Shown one piece after another: positions 22,331-34,295 of a stretch of DNA of 64,000 bases. The position numbers and the translations under genes were made by a program. The notes beneath the pieces were generated by a model that ran no database searches, was not told where the DNA came from, and saw only the letters and a program-made list of their open reading frames with translations. Source of the stretch: Piliocolobus tephrosceles (taxonomy: Eukaryota > Chordata > Mammalia > Primates > Cercopithecidae). The stretch is taken from the NCBI RefSeq assembly GCF_002776525.5, contig NC_045443.1, positions 43,539,484 through 43,603,483 of the forward strand, read 5' to 3'. The first letter of the stretch is position 1, and every line of letters begins with the position of its first letter.

Positions 22331-22499
22331 TCCTATGACTGTCTGATAATTCCCAGTCCTTGTGTTTGCCTGTGGGGTGCTTCTGACACTGAGGAACCTC
22401 ATCTTTTTGTATGCAAAAGTGGATGATGTAGACAAAAGTGCCATTTAAAATTGTGAAGTTATATCTGTATCTATAGCTATATTACGAGTTTATTAAACA

Positions 22500-22940
22500 T
22501 CTACTCAACCTTCCAGGCTCATATTCAATGCCACTTCCTTCATGAAACCAATTCTTATCTCTTTGACTTAAGAGCCATTCCATTTTTGAAACTTCAAGGT
22601 GCCTCTCTTTCTTACCTTAAAAAAATTATTTTAAGCAATATAGAGCAAGAAAATTTCACGTTGTCCCTAACCTTACATCTATGTTGTATTTGATCATGAG
22701 GTTTACTACTGTTAGACCTTTGATTCTAAACAGTAATTTGAAGACTTGCCATCCCCTCTGGTTCCCTACAGTCTCCTTCTGAACCCTAGTTCCCCACAGT
22801 ATTTCCCAGCAATCGCCCACTTCATTGAGCGTTTTGTGAACTGGGGTTGTGTCTTGCTCAGATTTAGGTCTCTGAAGCACTTAACCTGATGGCTTATCCA
22901 CAGAAGTTTCTCAATATTTGTGGATCTGAATTAAGTGAAA
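22500..22940 (+). mobile_element. L2 3' end
   Basis: 'ccttccaggctcatattcaa', 'cacttccttcatgaaacc', 'gtgtcttgctcagattta' and the terminal 'ctcaatatttgtggat' match the L2 3' end. Confidence 0.65.
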
Positions 22941-22944
22941 TGAG

Positions 22945-23980
22945 ACATTGGCTGCCAATATCTTCCATTCTAAGTGAAAAATGAGTCAAAGATTCAGACC
23001 TGTGTTTATTTTGTTTTCAATAGTCAGAGAAAAGTGACAATGATTTTCTCGTGGAATTGGCAAAAGGAGCAATGTAACCATGTGTACCACAATGAGTAGC
23101 TGTCTCTGCTCTTCAGTTTGGAGAATAAATGAAATGAAGCCATTATGAGGGTGGAAACATAAATATTATGCAAACACAGGCATGTTTTGGTGTAGCTAAT
23201 CTCTGTGTAATCCTTTCCTTCCAAGCCCACCAGCTCTGCTGGATTCCAGTTACCAACCAAGCCCTGGGCAGGCCCTTCAAATGCATCATGGTCTTGTTTC
23301 TATCCCCAGGCTGGTAAGTCAGTTACATAAAATTACATGTTGTTTTCAGGAACCTGTATTTGTGATTTGAAGTTGGTCACTCCTTAATTGGCTAACAGGT
23401 ATAATTCTAGAATTTTCCTAATTATTCCCATGAATATAAAATGTTTTGAACCTTGAAGGATTTTTTTTTTTTTCTCTAGGACGTGATTTACTCCTGGCTG
23501 TTCTTTTTAAAAAAATAAACTCGATGATGACCAAAATCGTAGGATGAAAAAATAGCCCTGATGAAAGTGGTCTGGACAACTCTTCCAAAGCAGCCACTGG
23601 ATTATGGGAAAAGCATTTATAGGGAGAAAGCACAGAGCATGGTAAGCAGGTTAAGATCTGGCCATCAATAAGTCTATTGTTCTTATCTGGGAACATTTTT
23701 GTTCATGGAAGTCCTTCAAAAGGGCTGCACCCCTTCAGTTCTGTAGAGGTTCCCAGACAGTGACTTGGGGTGGAAAGTAGGAGGAGGACTTTTTGTTTCT
23801 GATAGGGAGCTGAGCCAGGCCTCACTAGGGACTGATCTTGCTCACAGTGATGCGGCAGGCACGTGGTCGACGTGCATATGAGCTGCAGCACAGAGGTCAC
23901 TCCTCAGCTGGGTCAGGTGTCATCTGAGTTAGGAGATCCAAGTGTGAGGACCAGCAGCTCCAAGTGGGAAGCAAGTTATT
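22945..23980. other. No gene or clear repeat seen
   Basis: A poly-T run lies at 23461-23473 without a recognisable SINE. The rest is unremarkable. Confidence 0.5.
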
Positions 23981-23984
23981 TTAT

Positions 23985-24110
23985 TTCGTCCCCAGGATAT
24001 TTATTTGTAATATGGGTACAATAATTCCTGGATCTAGCCTCTTTCACAAAGTTGTTACATTGATCAAATCAGAAGGGAGAGAAATAAAAAAAGGTAACAT
24101 TGCTATCACA
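23985..24110 (+). repeat. MIR fragment
   Basis: 'tttgtaatatgggtacaata' and 'ctctttcacaaagttgttac' match the MIR 3' half. Confidence 0.6.
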
Positions 24111-24464
24111 GCATTGTGAGATACTGAGAATGTTACAGAAATATAGCATGTTCTCATACTTTCATTTCATTTTGAAAGAGGCAATACCCTTTTATCTTTA
24201 TTAAGTGCCCTCAAAGATTAATGAGAGATGTTTAAATGAGTGTGAATATGTGAATTCCCAGCCTTTCTCCACTGCAGAATGATGAAACAATTCCAAGATG
24301 TTCTTCTGGGTTTGAAGTCTTTCCCTGAACACAATTATGCAATGTTTTGAAAGTCAGTTCCAAGATCTCTTGAACTGCTTATAAGACATTTTGTTTATTA
24401 AATAATTTTCTGAAAGTGATTAGGTTTTAGTGACTCATGGATTCATGCAAACATATGCATGACA

Positions 24465-24650
24465 TTTAGAATTGTAGAATTAGAGGGTAAGAGATCAGCT
24501 AATGCACCCTGTGTTTTACAGAAAAGGAAATGGTGCCAAGAAGTCTAAATGACTTGCCCAGAGCTATATGAAGGTGTCCATGAGAAAACTGGGGCTAAAA
24601 CCTAGACCTCCGATTCCCAGCTCAGAGTTCTTTCTTTTAAACAGATTTTC
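24465..24650 (-). repeat. MIR-like fragment
   Basis: 'tgttttacagaaaaggaaat', 'gacttgcccagagctatat' and 'cctagacctccgattccca' match the inverted core of MIR-type SINEs. Confidence 0.6.
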
Positions 24651-24819
24651 CATGAATATTCTGATTACATATACTAATTCCATGGTCAATGCTAAGTACT
24701 TGGAAAAAACCAAAAATGACATTTTGCCCCCCAGTGATCTCAAGGTAAGATAAATATTTTATAATTGTAATGCATGGTGCATTTAAAGAATGTACAATTC
24801 TCTGTACAATTTATAACCC

Positions 24820-24860
24820 AGAAATGCTTTCAAGTACATTTAATCTTTACAATTCAGGTA
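24820..24860 (-). repeat. MIR fragment, left part, split by an Alu monomer
   Basis: 'gtacatttaatctttacaat' continues at 25076 after the monomer insertion ('ggaaactaccaagtaagag'). Confidence 0.55.
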
Positions 24861-24874
24861 AAGATTGTTATTTA

Positions 24875-25061
24875 TTTATTTTATATAATTTAATTTTTCT
24901 TTTTTTTTTTTTTTGAGGCAGGGTCTCACTCTGTTGCCCAGGTTGGAGTGCAGTGGCATGATCACGACTCACTGTAGACTTGACCTCTCGGGCCCAAATG
25001 ATCCTCCCACCTCAACCTCCCAACTAGCTGGGACTACAGGCATGAGCCATTACACCTAGTT
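24875..25061 (-). mobile_element. Free left Alu monomer (FLAM-type) with its own target-site duplication
   Basis: A poly-T run followed by a single Alu left arm ('gaggcagggtctcactctg' to 'catgagccattacacctag') with no right arm. A perfect 14-bp duplication, aagattgttattta, flanks it at 24861-24874 and 25062-25075. It therefore inserted as a monomer and is not a broken dimer. Confidence 0.9.
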
Positions 25062-25075
25062 AAGATTGTTATTTA

Positions 25076-25180
25076 CACCATATATGGAAACTACCAAGTA
25101 AGAGAGAGTGGCTTGGTCAAGGCTTCTACAACTTGAAACAGACTTAAAAAAGGTTGGGTTTTCAATTCCATTCTTGGGGC
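25076..25180 (-). repeat. MIR fragment, right part
   Basis: 'tatggaaactaccaagtaag' and 'ggcttggtcaaggcttctac' continue the MIR of 24820-24860. Confidence 0.55.
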
Positions 25181-25409
25181 TTTTAAAAATGCAACATATT
25201 TAAGTATTTTTAAAAATGAGTACTAGTCATGGAGATAAGACTGTCTCTACTTCCCTCGTTTGTTTGGCTTTAAGCTGATGCTGGACTCTGCCCTAGTGTA
25301 TCCTTAAAAGCTGATGTTCATGTCATGGCAACATTCCAATCTACAATGGATTGAATTTTCCAGTTCATCAACAAAATCTCACTTACTTGAGAAAGGCTTG
25401 TCTGAAATC

Positions 25410-25640
25410 AGTAGCAGTGGTGGTAATAATAATAATAAACACTTGATGTTTATCAAACACTTATTGTTTCCAGGTTCTGTTCTAGACACTTTACGGGTAT
25501 TAACTGATTCAATTTTTCCGGCAAGCCTATGAATAGACACCATTATTATCTCAATTTTGCAGATGTTGAGACTGAGGCACAGAAAGCTTAAGTAACTTGC
25601 TCCACGTAACACAGTTAGCAAATGGTCAATAAGTTACTTA
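25410..25640 (-). repeat. MIR SINE with (TAA)n tail
   Basis: 'ggtaataataataataaac', 'ttgcagatgttgagactgag' and 'cttgctccacgtaacacag': the inverted MIR including its tail and core. Confidence 0.95.
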
Positions 25641-25644
25641 CATT

Positions 25645-28600
25645 TAGATTTTTGTTGTTCTTATTAAAAATGTTTACAATGATCATTTTTATATAATAAC
25701 TCTAGTTGTTCAGTTATTTGTTTTGGGGCAAAGATCTTCCTTCTTTGAACCTCAGTTTTCAACTCTAAAACCTCTAAAACAATTGGGTTGAAGTGGTTGA
25801 CCTTGAGGGTTTGCTTTTGTTCTACATGGTTACCAATTTATCACATCCTCTCACATCCTTCTTATGCTCTGTGGACCTAGGCTGTCCTATCACATTCAAT
25901 TCCCTTCCTTCCCTGCCTTGCTTGATTTCCAGGGATAAACAAAAGTCACACACTTTTATCAGCTTTATTTGTGTATAAACACAAGATGAGCTAGACTTTC
26001 AAGACTTTTTAACTTGGGGAAAAACGAGGAAACTAAATAACTACTCCTGCTCTCCCCCTTTCTCTCTCCCACTTCTTAAAATACTTGTTTTAGCTAATCT
26101 GTTTGTCAAAGATAATACAAAGTCTCCCACTAAGGAATATGAGGTTCAAAAATCCTACAGTTCTTTCCTTTATCCCATTGTGTTTATACAGACAAAACCA
26201 GGTTAAAATCGACACAAGGTCAACTTTGAAATGGGGAAAGAGGAAAGTGACGTCACAAAATAAACATCAAGTCTTGTGTACAAGCATCTGCAGAGGAGTT
26301 CAGCCTCACCACTTGGGTAATGCTGTTGGAATGTGGTCTGGGTTCACTGTGCTTGAATGTAGGGCCATTTAATATCAGCTGGTTCAGGACCAGCCTTCTC
26401 ACCCCCCATAAAGCGTGAGTCCCAGAAATTCTCCCCATTTGTGAGACGGGGAGATGCCCATTTGAGATGCGGGCTGTGAGTTTAATGGTAGGTTTGGGTA
26501 TGGTTTGAAATGGAATCATCACAAATTGTAACTTCCTTGACTCTGAATCAATGAGCTTTTCAAACAGTTACAGACGTTGGAATTTGTAACTTTTCATATA
26601 TCAAAGTATCTTATGAGGTGCATTTACCAAGCCTTGAAACAAACCCAAGTACTGAGATAAAAGTTCAAACTATATAGAGTGCTTTGATGCTGAAAGGAAC
26701 AGAAATAATTGTTTATATGTGTATTTGACATTCCACCCAGAAGGGGTTAAATCCCTGCTTTAGTTGATGTATTTTCTTCCTTATGAATTAAACACTAAAG
26801 TATGTCCATTTCATCACTTTCTTTACACACCTAACTCTCCCTTTATTGTGCCTTGTCTCTACTTGTCTGCAGAAAGATCTCTCCATATTTTGCTTCTGAC
26901 GCCAAATAACTGTGATCACTTATGATGAAAGAGTATTGGTTAATGAGATTGTTGAGAAAGTTCTGTTTTGTTTATAAAGTCATTCCTACCTTTTTCATAA
27001 TGTATCTTTTATCTTTGGACCAAGAGCATTGATTCCACATCTGTTTTTTTACTGAATGTTTTCATTTGAGTTTGATGGTAACTATTTAAGGACATATGGT
27101 AACTATTTAAGGGCTTAATTATTCAATCATGGAGAGCTGGGTGGAACATGGGGACACAGAGGTTGGTTGGGAGACAGATGAAGGTTTCGCCTTATTACCT
27201 ATGTGTCTCCCACAATCCTTTTACAGAGGGGGTGTGGTGAACTGTCTCCTGGAAAAGAGAAAGATTTATCCTTACATAATTTACCTATGTTTGTGCACTG
27301 AGCTGATGTGTACCCCAGTGTCAATGCTAACATCATTTCTCCCTTCCTTTTAGATAGGACTTTTATGAATCAGAGCTGGATTCTGTCAGTTAGAAAGGTA
27401 TGTGTGTGTTGAGCTTGGCACACCCTCTTTTCATTAGTGATAGACGTGCCTGCTAAGGGCCAGGGGTGGGGACGGGAGTGGGGGTCATGATGACCTTCAC
27501 CTGGGTTCTAGTTCAATCCATAACCCAGAGGCAAAGGTAATGACTTATGTATAATCATCACTTGGATTTTCTGCTCCACTGTATTTACATTAGAGGGAAA
27601 CAAATCCTGTAATATGTACATGCTTTCTATCAAGAATGCAGCACAAATGTCAACAGTGTCCTTCTAAGTCAATATTTGCTAGGAAAAGCACGGGATGTTC
27701 TTGGTATCATCATGGTACCAAGGCTTCACAAACTAATAAAAACATTGAAATTGTTACATATTCATACACAAGTACTATGAAGCATAACAGGAAAAAACAG
27801 GTCTACATTTTCATAAAATTAAATTCACACATGCTCTGATAGGCAAAAAGTTTTGTACTTACATAGATCATGGATGGAATTTCTGCTCTGTCTCTTGTGG
27901 GATAAAGCAGCTTTAATATTTTATTGGAAAATAAAATTTCTGCTTTGTTGGATTCCCTTCAGATGAAACTGAATAGATGAATAATGTATCTGTTTTAAGA
28001 CAATTAAAAAAAAAAAAGCCCTGTAATTTGTACAACTATGAGTGAGAGGAGTCAATTGACATTTGAAGCAAAAAAGATAGATAATGAAAGGATAAATGGG
28101 TGGAAAATTCCACAACTCAAAATCCCAGTGGTTTCTTAAGGACAAGATTGTTACTTGAGAAGGCTCTGCTGAATTTTTGGCATTCCTGAATTATCTCACT
28201 TTGAAGATGGAATGTAAACTATGGTTTTCATCCAGTATCACTGTTCTCTGAAGTAGATTCAATTTTATTTGCTGAAAGTTTTTGGTAACTCCGAATTCTC
28301 TAAATTTAAGTAAATAGTTAATGTTTGGAAGGCCATTATTAGTCTCCCTTAGTGGAAAAGAGCAGTCTCATTTTCGGGAAGTCCATGGCAAATTTCCTTT
28401 CATGGGACTCTTACCATTAACCCAGAAAGAGACTCACTCTTATCTACAAAGGCTTTGTTGAAAATTTTTGCTACTTGTATATTCTATTGCAAATCTTATG
28501 GGATATTGTTAAAAATTCATTTGCTGTGGAAATCAGGAGGATTGCCAACAGGTATGCTCAGTGGAGGCTGGGAAGTCTAGTGCTGATGGTGAAGATGAGT

Positions 28601-28825
28601 TCTTTTGTCCATCATCCTGAGAAGAGCAGTTTCATGGATACATTTGGTACCACTGATAACACACAAGACTTGTAAGTTGAAGTTACTTTTACTATTTTCT
28701 GCTGCAGAGTACGATTCGATAAGCATTTTCAAATCAAAACCAAAATTACCAAAGGAAAAATCTAATAAAACTTTAATGTCTTTTTACTTGCATATTTATT
28801 AAAAATAAATAGAGGAAAGATTTTC
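25645..28825. other. Long stretch without a gene or clear repeat
   Basis: About 3.2 kb of ordinary AT-rich sequence with only short random frames. A 17-bp perfect direct repeat lies at 27075-27091 and 27096-27112. Poly-A runs lie near 28005-28018. Confidence 0.55.
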
Positions 28826-28880
28826 ATGGGTTATTATTTATTATTTTACTTTATTTTATTTAATTTTATTTTAATTTCAT
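28826..28880. repeat. (TTTA/TTTTA)n low-complexity tract
   Basis: Imperfect TTTA and TTTTA units forming the expanded tail of the following inverted Alu. Confidence 0.8.
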
Positions 28881-29154
28881 TTTATTGAGACAGAGTCTCC
28901 CTCTGTCACCCAAGCAGGAATGCAGTGGTGTGATCTTGGCTCACTGCAGCCTCTGCCTCCTCTGCCTCCCGGGATCAAGTGATTCTCCTGCCTCAGTCTC
29001 CCTAGCAGCTGGGATTACAGACACACACCACCAGGACTGGCTAATTTTTGTATTTTTAGTAGAGACGGGTTTCACCATGTTGACCAGGCTGGTCTCGAAT
29101 GCCTGACCTCAGGTGATCCACCTGCCTCAGCCTCCCAAAGTGCTGGGATTTACA
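28881..29154 (-). mobile_element. Alu (S-type), lacking its first ~30 bp
   Basis: 'gagacagagtctccctctg' to 'aaagtgctgggatttacag'. The expected 'gcgtgagccaccgcgcccggcc' is absent, so the element is truncated at its 5' end. Confidence 0.95.
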
Positions 29155-29385
29155 GATGTTTAATGGGGCTTTTAAAAAATAAAATATTAACTCATACATG
29201 TGGAATTAAAATTTCTCTTCTTGTGTTTGTATCACTAAATATCAGATACTGAAAGTTATCCTTAAACATTGGTTGTTAGTAAGATTATTTCAACTAACTA
29301 GGGATTTTGATATATGATGCAAAAAGGTCAGTTTTAAGGACACTTAAAAGATCCTTTAGCATCAATAACATAAAAGTATATATAT

Positions 29386-29408
29386 TTGAGAGAGAAAGAG
29401 AGAGAGAG
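29386..29408. repeat. (GA)n microsatellite
   Basis: Purine tract 'gagagagaaagagagagaga' abutting the left end of the DNA transposon. Confidence 0.8.
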
Positions 29409-30312
29409 TCATGTGCTACACAATAAAGTTTCAGTTAAAGACAGTCTGCATATTATATGATGGTGGTCTCCTAAGATTATAATGGGGCTAAAAAATTCCT
29501 ATGGCCTAGTGGTGGTAACATCATAATGTAATGCATTACTCACGTGTTTGTGGTGATGCTGGTATAAACAAACCTACTGTGCTACAGTTGTATAAAAGTA
29601 TAGCAATGTGATTACATATAGTACATAATACGTGATAATGATAATCAACTATGTTACTGGATTATATATTTAGTAGACTATACTTTTTATTATTATTTGA
29701 GGGTGTACTCCTGCTTATTTAGAAAAAGTTAGCTGTAAAACAGTCTCAGGCAGGTCATCAAGAGGTACTCCAGAAGAAGGCATTGTTATCGTAGAAGATG
29801 ACAACTCCATGTGTGTTATTGCCCTAAAGAGTCTCCAGGGGGACAAGATGTGGAGGTAGAAGACAGGGATATTGATGATCCTGTCCCTGTGTAGGCCTGG
29901 GCTAATGTATGTGTTTGTGGTTAGTTTTTAACAAAAAAAGTTTAATAAGTTAAAAAATTTAAAATAGAAAAAACTTATAGAATGAGAATGTAAAGAACAA
30001 ATATTTTTATGTAGGTATATAGTATGTTTGTGTTTTAAGCTAAGTGTTACTATGAGTCAAAAAGTTAAAACAATTAAAAAGTAAAAATGTTACAGTTAAC
30101 TAAAGTTAATTTATTATTGAAAAATGAAAACTATTGTTTAATATATTTAGTGCAGCCTAGGTGTGCAGTGTTTATGAAGTCTATAGTGGTGTGCAGTAAT
30201 GTCCTAGGCCTTCATGTTCACTCACTGACTCACCCAGAGTAACTTCTAGTCTGTAAGTGCCATTCATGGTAAATGCCCTATACAGGTGTACCATTTTTAA
30301 TCTTTATTTATT

Positions 30313-30359
<47 letters not shown>

Positions 30360-30941
30360 TTTTTGAGACGGAGTCTTGCTCTGTCTCCCAGGCTGGAGTG
30401 CAGTGGCACTATCTCGGCTCAATTGCAACCTCTGCCTCCCAGGTTCACGCCATTTTCCTGCCTCAGCCTCCCGAGTAGCTGGGACTACAGGCACCTGCCA
30501 ACGTGCCCATCTACTTTTTTTTTGTATTTTTAGTAGAGACGGGGTTTCACCGTGTTAGCCAGGATAGTCTCGATCTCCTGACCTCGTGATCTGTCCGCCT
30601 TGGCCGCCCAAAGTGCTGGGATTGCAGGTGTGATCCACTGCCCCCGGTCTCCATTTTTAATCTTTTATATTTCTTTTACTGTACTTTTTCTATGTTTATA
30701 TCTGTTTAGATACACAAATAATTAGCACTGTGTTACAATCGCCTACAGTATTCAATACAGTAACATGCTGTACAGATTTGAAACCTAGAAGCAATAGACC
30801 ATACCATATAGCATAGGTGTGTAGTAGGCCATACCATCTATATTTGTGTAAGTACACTCTATGATGTTCTTACAATGACAAGATTGCCTAACAAAACACT
30901 TATTAGAATATATCCCCGTCATTAAGGGACACATGACAGTG
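29407..30941 (+). mobile_element. TcMar-like DNA transposon (Kanga/Tigger type), split by an AluY
   Basis: The left end reads 'agtcatgtgctacac' and the right end 'gggacacatgacag', an inverted pair fitting the TIR core CAGTCATGTG. Interior landmarks are 'gtggtctcctaagattataa', 'catgctgtacagatttgaa', 'tgtgtagtaggccatacc' and 'tatccccgtcattaag'. A remnant of the transposase C-terminus is visible near 29846-29894: a short acidic frame EVEDRDIDDPVPV followed by TAG. The rest of the transposase is missing or decayed. An AluY sits at 30306-30650. I believe it is a Kanga1-type (TcMar-Tc2) element, but the name is from memory. Confidence 0.75.
30306..30650 (-). mobile_element. AluY-type Alu with long (TTTA)n tail
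   Basis: A (TTTA)n run of about 55 bases precedes 'gagacggagtcttgctctg', and the element ends 'ccactgcccccggt'. It has the AluY-type 'ccgtgttagccaggata' and 'ctgacctcgtgatc'. A perfect 15-bp target duplication, ccatttttaatcttt, flanks it at 30291-30305 and 30651-30665. It splits the DNA transposon. Confidence 0.96.
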
Positions 30942-31289
30942 TATATCGTTTCTCAATCTAGAAAGGATTCTGAGAAAACGGTTGGTATTCAAAGCACGGC
31001 TGGCCACTGCTGGAAGAACCTGATGAACTGCATCACAGGCTTTTCACTTAGGACTAGGTTATATGTTACAGATATATATGTATAGAGAGAGAATTGCTCT
31101 ATTGGCATGAAAGATCCTGTAGCTCCTTCAGTCCACTTTCTTCTTCTAGAGTTTTGTTAGATCCAACTGCATGGTACCTAAGAAAATCATTAAAGTGGGA
31201 CCTCAGGGTGTATTGTCTTTTCCTTTACCTTTGAGAAATTTGAACCAGTAAGGAAAGTATAATACTGATAGTTTTCTGTAACACCACTG

Positions 31290-31530
31290 CTGTATTAGTT
31301 AAGGAGGTTCTTTTGGTGAGAAATCACAGAGAGTGACTTTAAACATAGGGAATTTGTTAAAATGATCTGGAAGACTCTCACAGGATCTAAGAAAAAGTTG
31401 AATAGATAGGTCTTGGGAGCGTGAGATGCCATGGAAATGTACAGACCACGTCAAATGACTCAGCTCTAGGGTTGCTGGGTCTTTTAGCAGCAGATTCCCA
31501 ATTCTTCTAGGAGAAAGTCTGATTGAGCCA
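31290..31530. repeat. Ancient unnamed repeat fragment (possible)
   Basis: Ends 'tctgattgagccaatgtggg', a stretch I associate with an old dispersed mammalian repeat. A related piece is at about 56450-56780 ('tctgattggcccagctcat'). Family and orientation not determined. Confidence 0.35.
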
Positions 31531-31534
31531 ATGT

Positions 31535-32065
31535 GGGTCACTTTGTATCAAAGAGTTATGGTGCGAGAGGCACTAAATATCACGTAGCATGTAGCACTTT
31601 GGGCTTGGCCCAAAGAAGAAGAAAGCATATAATTTACTATAGCTGGGCAACCACCATATTAGTGAATTTAGAAATTATAGCTTCCAAGTGCTACATGAAA
31701 TGTTTATACACATGCACACATACATGATAAAAAACCACATGGTTTCTTATACATTCAGGAGCTATAGTTAGCATGTTTGTAGGGAGAAATTATTGCAATA
31801 TCAAGTAAGTACTTTCAAGGAATATTATCTTCACTAGCATAGCTGCGCCATTTCATCAGATGCTTACCATGAAGTCATTGGAATAGAAATGTAGGAAATG
31901 GGAAATAACATATGCCGTAACACACATTGAGTAGGTAAACACATATACAAGTCAAAATGCCCTGTGACAACAAAATCCCAATCTATATATGTCCTTGGCT
32001 TCACCCATGGGGACTCAAGAGTACTTGTTAATTTATTCACTGAATTGATTTATCTTTCTTTCATT
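31535..32065. other. No gene or clear repeat seen
   Basis: Ordinary AT-rich sequence. Confidence 0.5.
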
Positions 32066-32557
32066 TTCAATTTTATTTTATCGTGGTAAGAACACTTAAT
32101 ATGAGAACTACTCTCTTAAAACATTTTTAAGTGTGTGCAATACATTACTGTTGACTACAAGTAAAATATTGTACAGCAGATTTCTAGAGCTTATTCACCA
32201 TGCTTGACTGATACTTCATGCCCATTGATTAGTAACTCCCTATTTCCCACAACCCCCAGTCCCTGACACCACAATTCTGCTCTCTGATTCTATGAATTTG
32301 ACTATTTTTAGATACCTCATATAAATGGAATCATGCCGTGTTTGTTTTTCTGTGGCTGGCTTATTTCACTAAGTATAATATCTTTAAGGCTTACCCATGT
32401 CATTGCACATTGTTGAATTTCCTTTAGTTATAGACAGAATAGTTTTCCATTGTGTATATATACCACATTTTCTTTATCCGTAAATCTGTCAATAAACATT
32501 TAGGCTGTTTCCACATCATGGGTATTGTGAATAGTGCTGCAGTGAACAGGCATGCTA

Positions 32558-32640
32558 ATATATCTTTGAGATCCTAATTTCATTTCTTTTGGCAAAAACA
32601 CTCAACCAAAAGAAGTGAAATTAGGATCTCAAAGGTATAT
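32558..32640. repeat. 35-bp inverted repeat with 13-nt loop
   Basis: Arms 32558-32592 and 32606-32640 are inverted copies matching at 33 of 35 positions; the inner 29 bp match at 28. The spacer is caaaaacactcaa. The left arm is normal L1 sequence and the right arm is an extra inverted copy of it. An Alu begins immediately to the right. Confidence 0.95.
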
Positions 32641-32940
32641 TGCCCAGGTGTGGTTGCTCACACCTGTAATCCCAGCACTTTGGGAGGCTGAGGTGGGTGG
32701 ATCCCCTGAGGTCGGGAGTTTGAGACCTGTCTGACCAACATGGAGAAACTCTGTCTCTACTAAAAATACAAAATTAGCTGGGCGTGGTGGCACGTGCCTA
32801 TAATCCCAGTTACTCAGGAGGCTGAGGCATGAGAACTGCTTGAACCCAGGAGACAGAGGTTGCAGTGAGCCAAGACTGCACCATTGCACTCCAGCCTGGA
32901 CAACAAGAGTGAAACTCCATCTCAAAAACAAACAAACAAT
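32641..32940 (+). mobile_element. Alu (S-type), inserted in the old L1
   Basis: 'ggtgtggttgctcacacctg' to the tail 'caaaaacaaacaaacaa'. It abuts the inverted repeat on its left. The L1 resumes about 22 bp after the tail at 'caaaggtaaaatatccag'. Confidence 0.95.
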
Positions 32941-34295
32941 ATGTTAGCACTCCTAAACGTTTCAAAGGTAAAATATCCAGAAGTGGGATTTCTGGATCAT
33001 ATGGTAGCTCTATTTTTATTTATTTTTATTTTTTTGAGCAACTTCCATATGGTTTTCTACAGCAGCTGTATCACCTTGCACTCCCACCAGTGGTGTGCAA
33101 GAGTTTCAGTTTCTCCACAACCTCACCAATACTTGTAGTCTTGTTTCCTTATAATAACCACTCTAACAGGTGTGAGGTGATAGTCATTGTTGTTTTGATT
33201 TGTATTTCCCTGATGTTTAGAGACATCGAAAACTTTTTATATACCTAATGGCCATTTTAAAATCTTCTGTGGAGAAATATCTATTCAAGTCCTCAGCCCA
33301 TTTAAAAAATTGGGTTATTAGTTGGGATTTTTGTTTGTTTGTTTTTGTTTTAATATTGAATTTTGAGTTGTAGGAGTTCCTTACGTATTCTGGATATTAA
33401 CCACTTATCAGATATATGGTTTGCAAATACCATTCTGTAGGTTGGTTGTTCTGTAGGTTTCCTTTTTCCTCTGTTGATTGTTTCCTCAGATATGCAGAAG
33501 CTTATTAGTTTGGTGTACTATTTATTTTTGTTTTTGTTGCCTGTAGTTTTGGTGTTATATCCATGAAATTATTGCCAAGACTAATGTCTAGGACTTTTCC
33601 TCCTATGTTTTCTTCTGAGAGTTTTACAGTTTGGACTTTTATCTTTAATGTATTTTGGGTTGATTTTTGTGTATAGCATAAAATAGGGGTCTCATTTTCT
33701 TCTTTTGAATGTGGATATCCAGTTTTCCCACATCATTGAAGAGACTGTCTTTTCCCTGTTGTGTATCTTGGCACTCTTGTTGAAGATCATTTCACTGTAT
33801 ATGAATAGATTTATTTCTGGACTCCCCATTGTGTTCCATTGCTTTATATGTCTTTTTTTTTTTTAATTCCAGTCCCATACTGTTTTGATTACTGTAGCAT
33901 TGTAACATATTTTGAAGTCAAAAACTATGATGCCTCTAGCTTTGTTTTTCTTTCTCAAGAATGATTTAGCTATTTATGGTCTTTTGTAGTTCCACATGAA
34001 TTAAAAAAAATTTTTTTCTATTGCTGTACAAATGTCATTGGGATTTTAATAGGGAGTGCATTGAATCTGTAGTTTGCCTTGGATAGTATGCATATTTTAA
34101 CAATATTAACTCTTCTAATCCAAATACATAGAGTGCTTTCCAGTTGTTTGTGTCTTATTTAGTTTTCTTTCATCAATGTTTTATAGTTTTCAGTATAAGT
34201 TTTCCACCTTTGTAGTTAAGTTTATCTTTATGTATTTTATTATTTTTGGGACTATTGTAAGTGAAATTGTTTTCTTAAATTTGTTTTCAGATATT

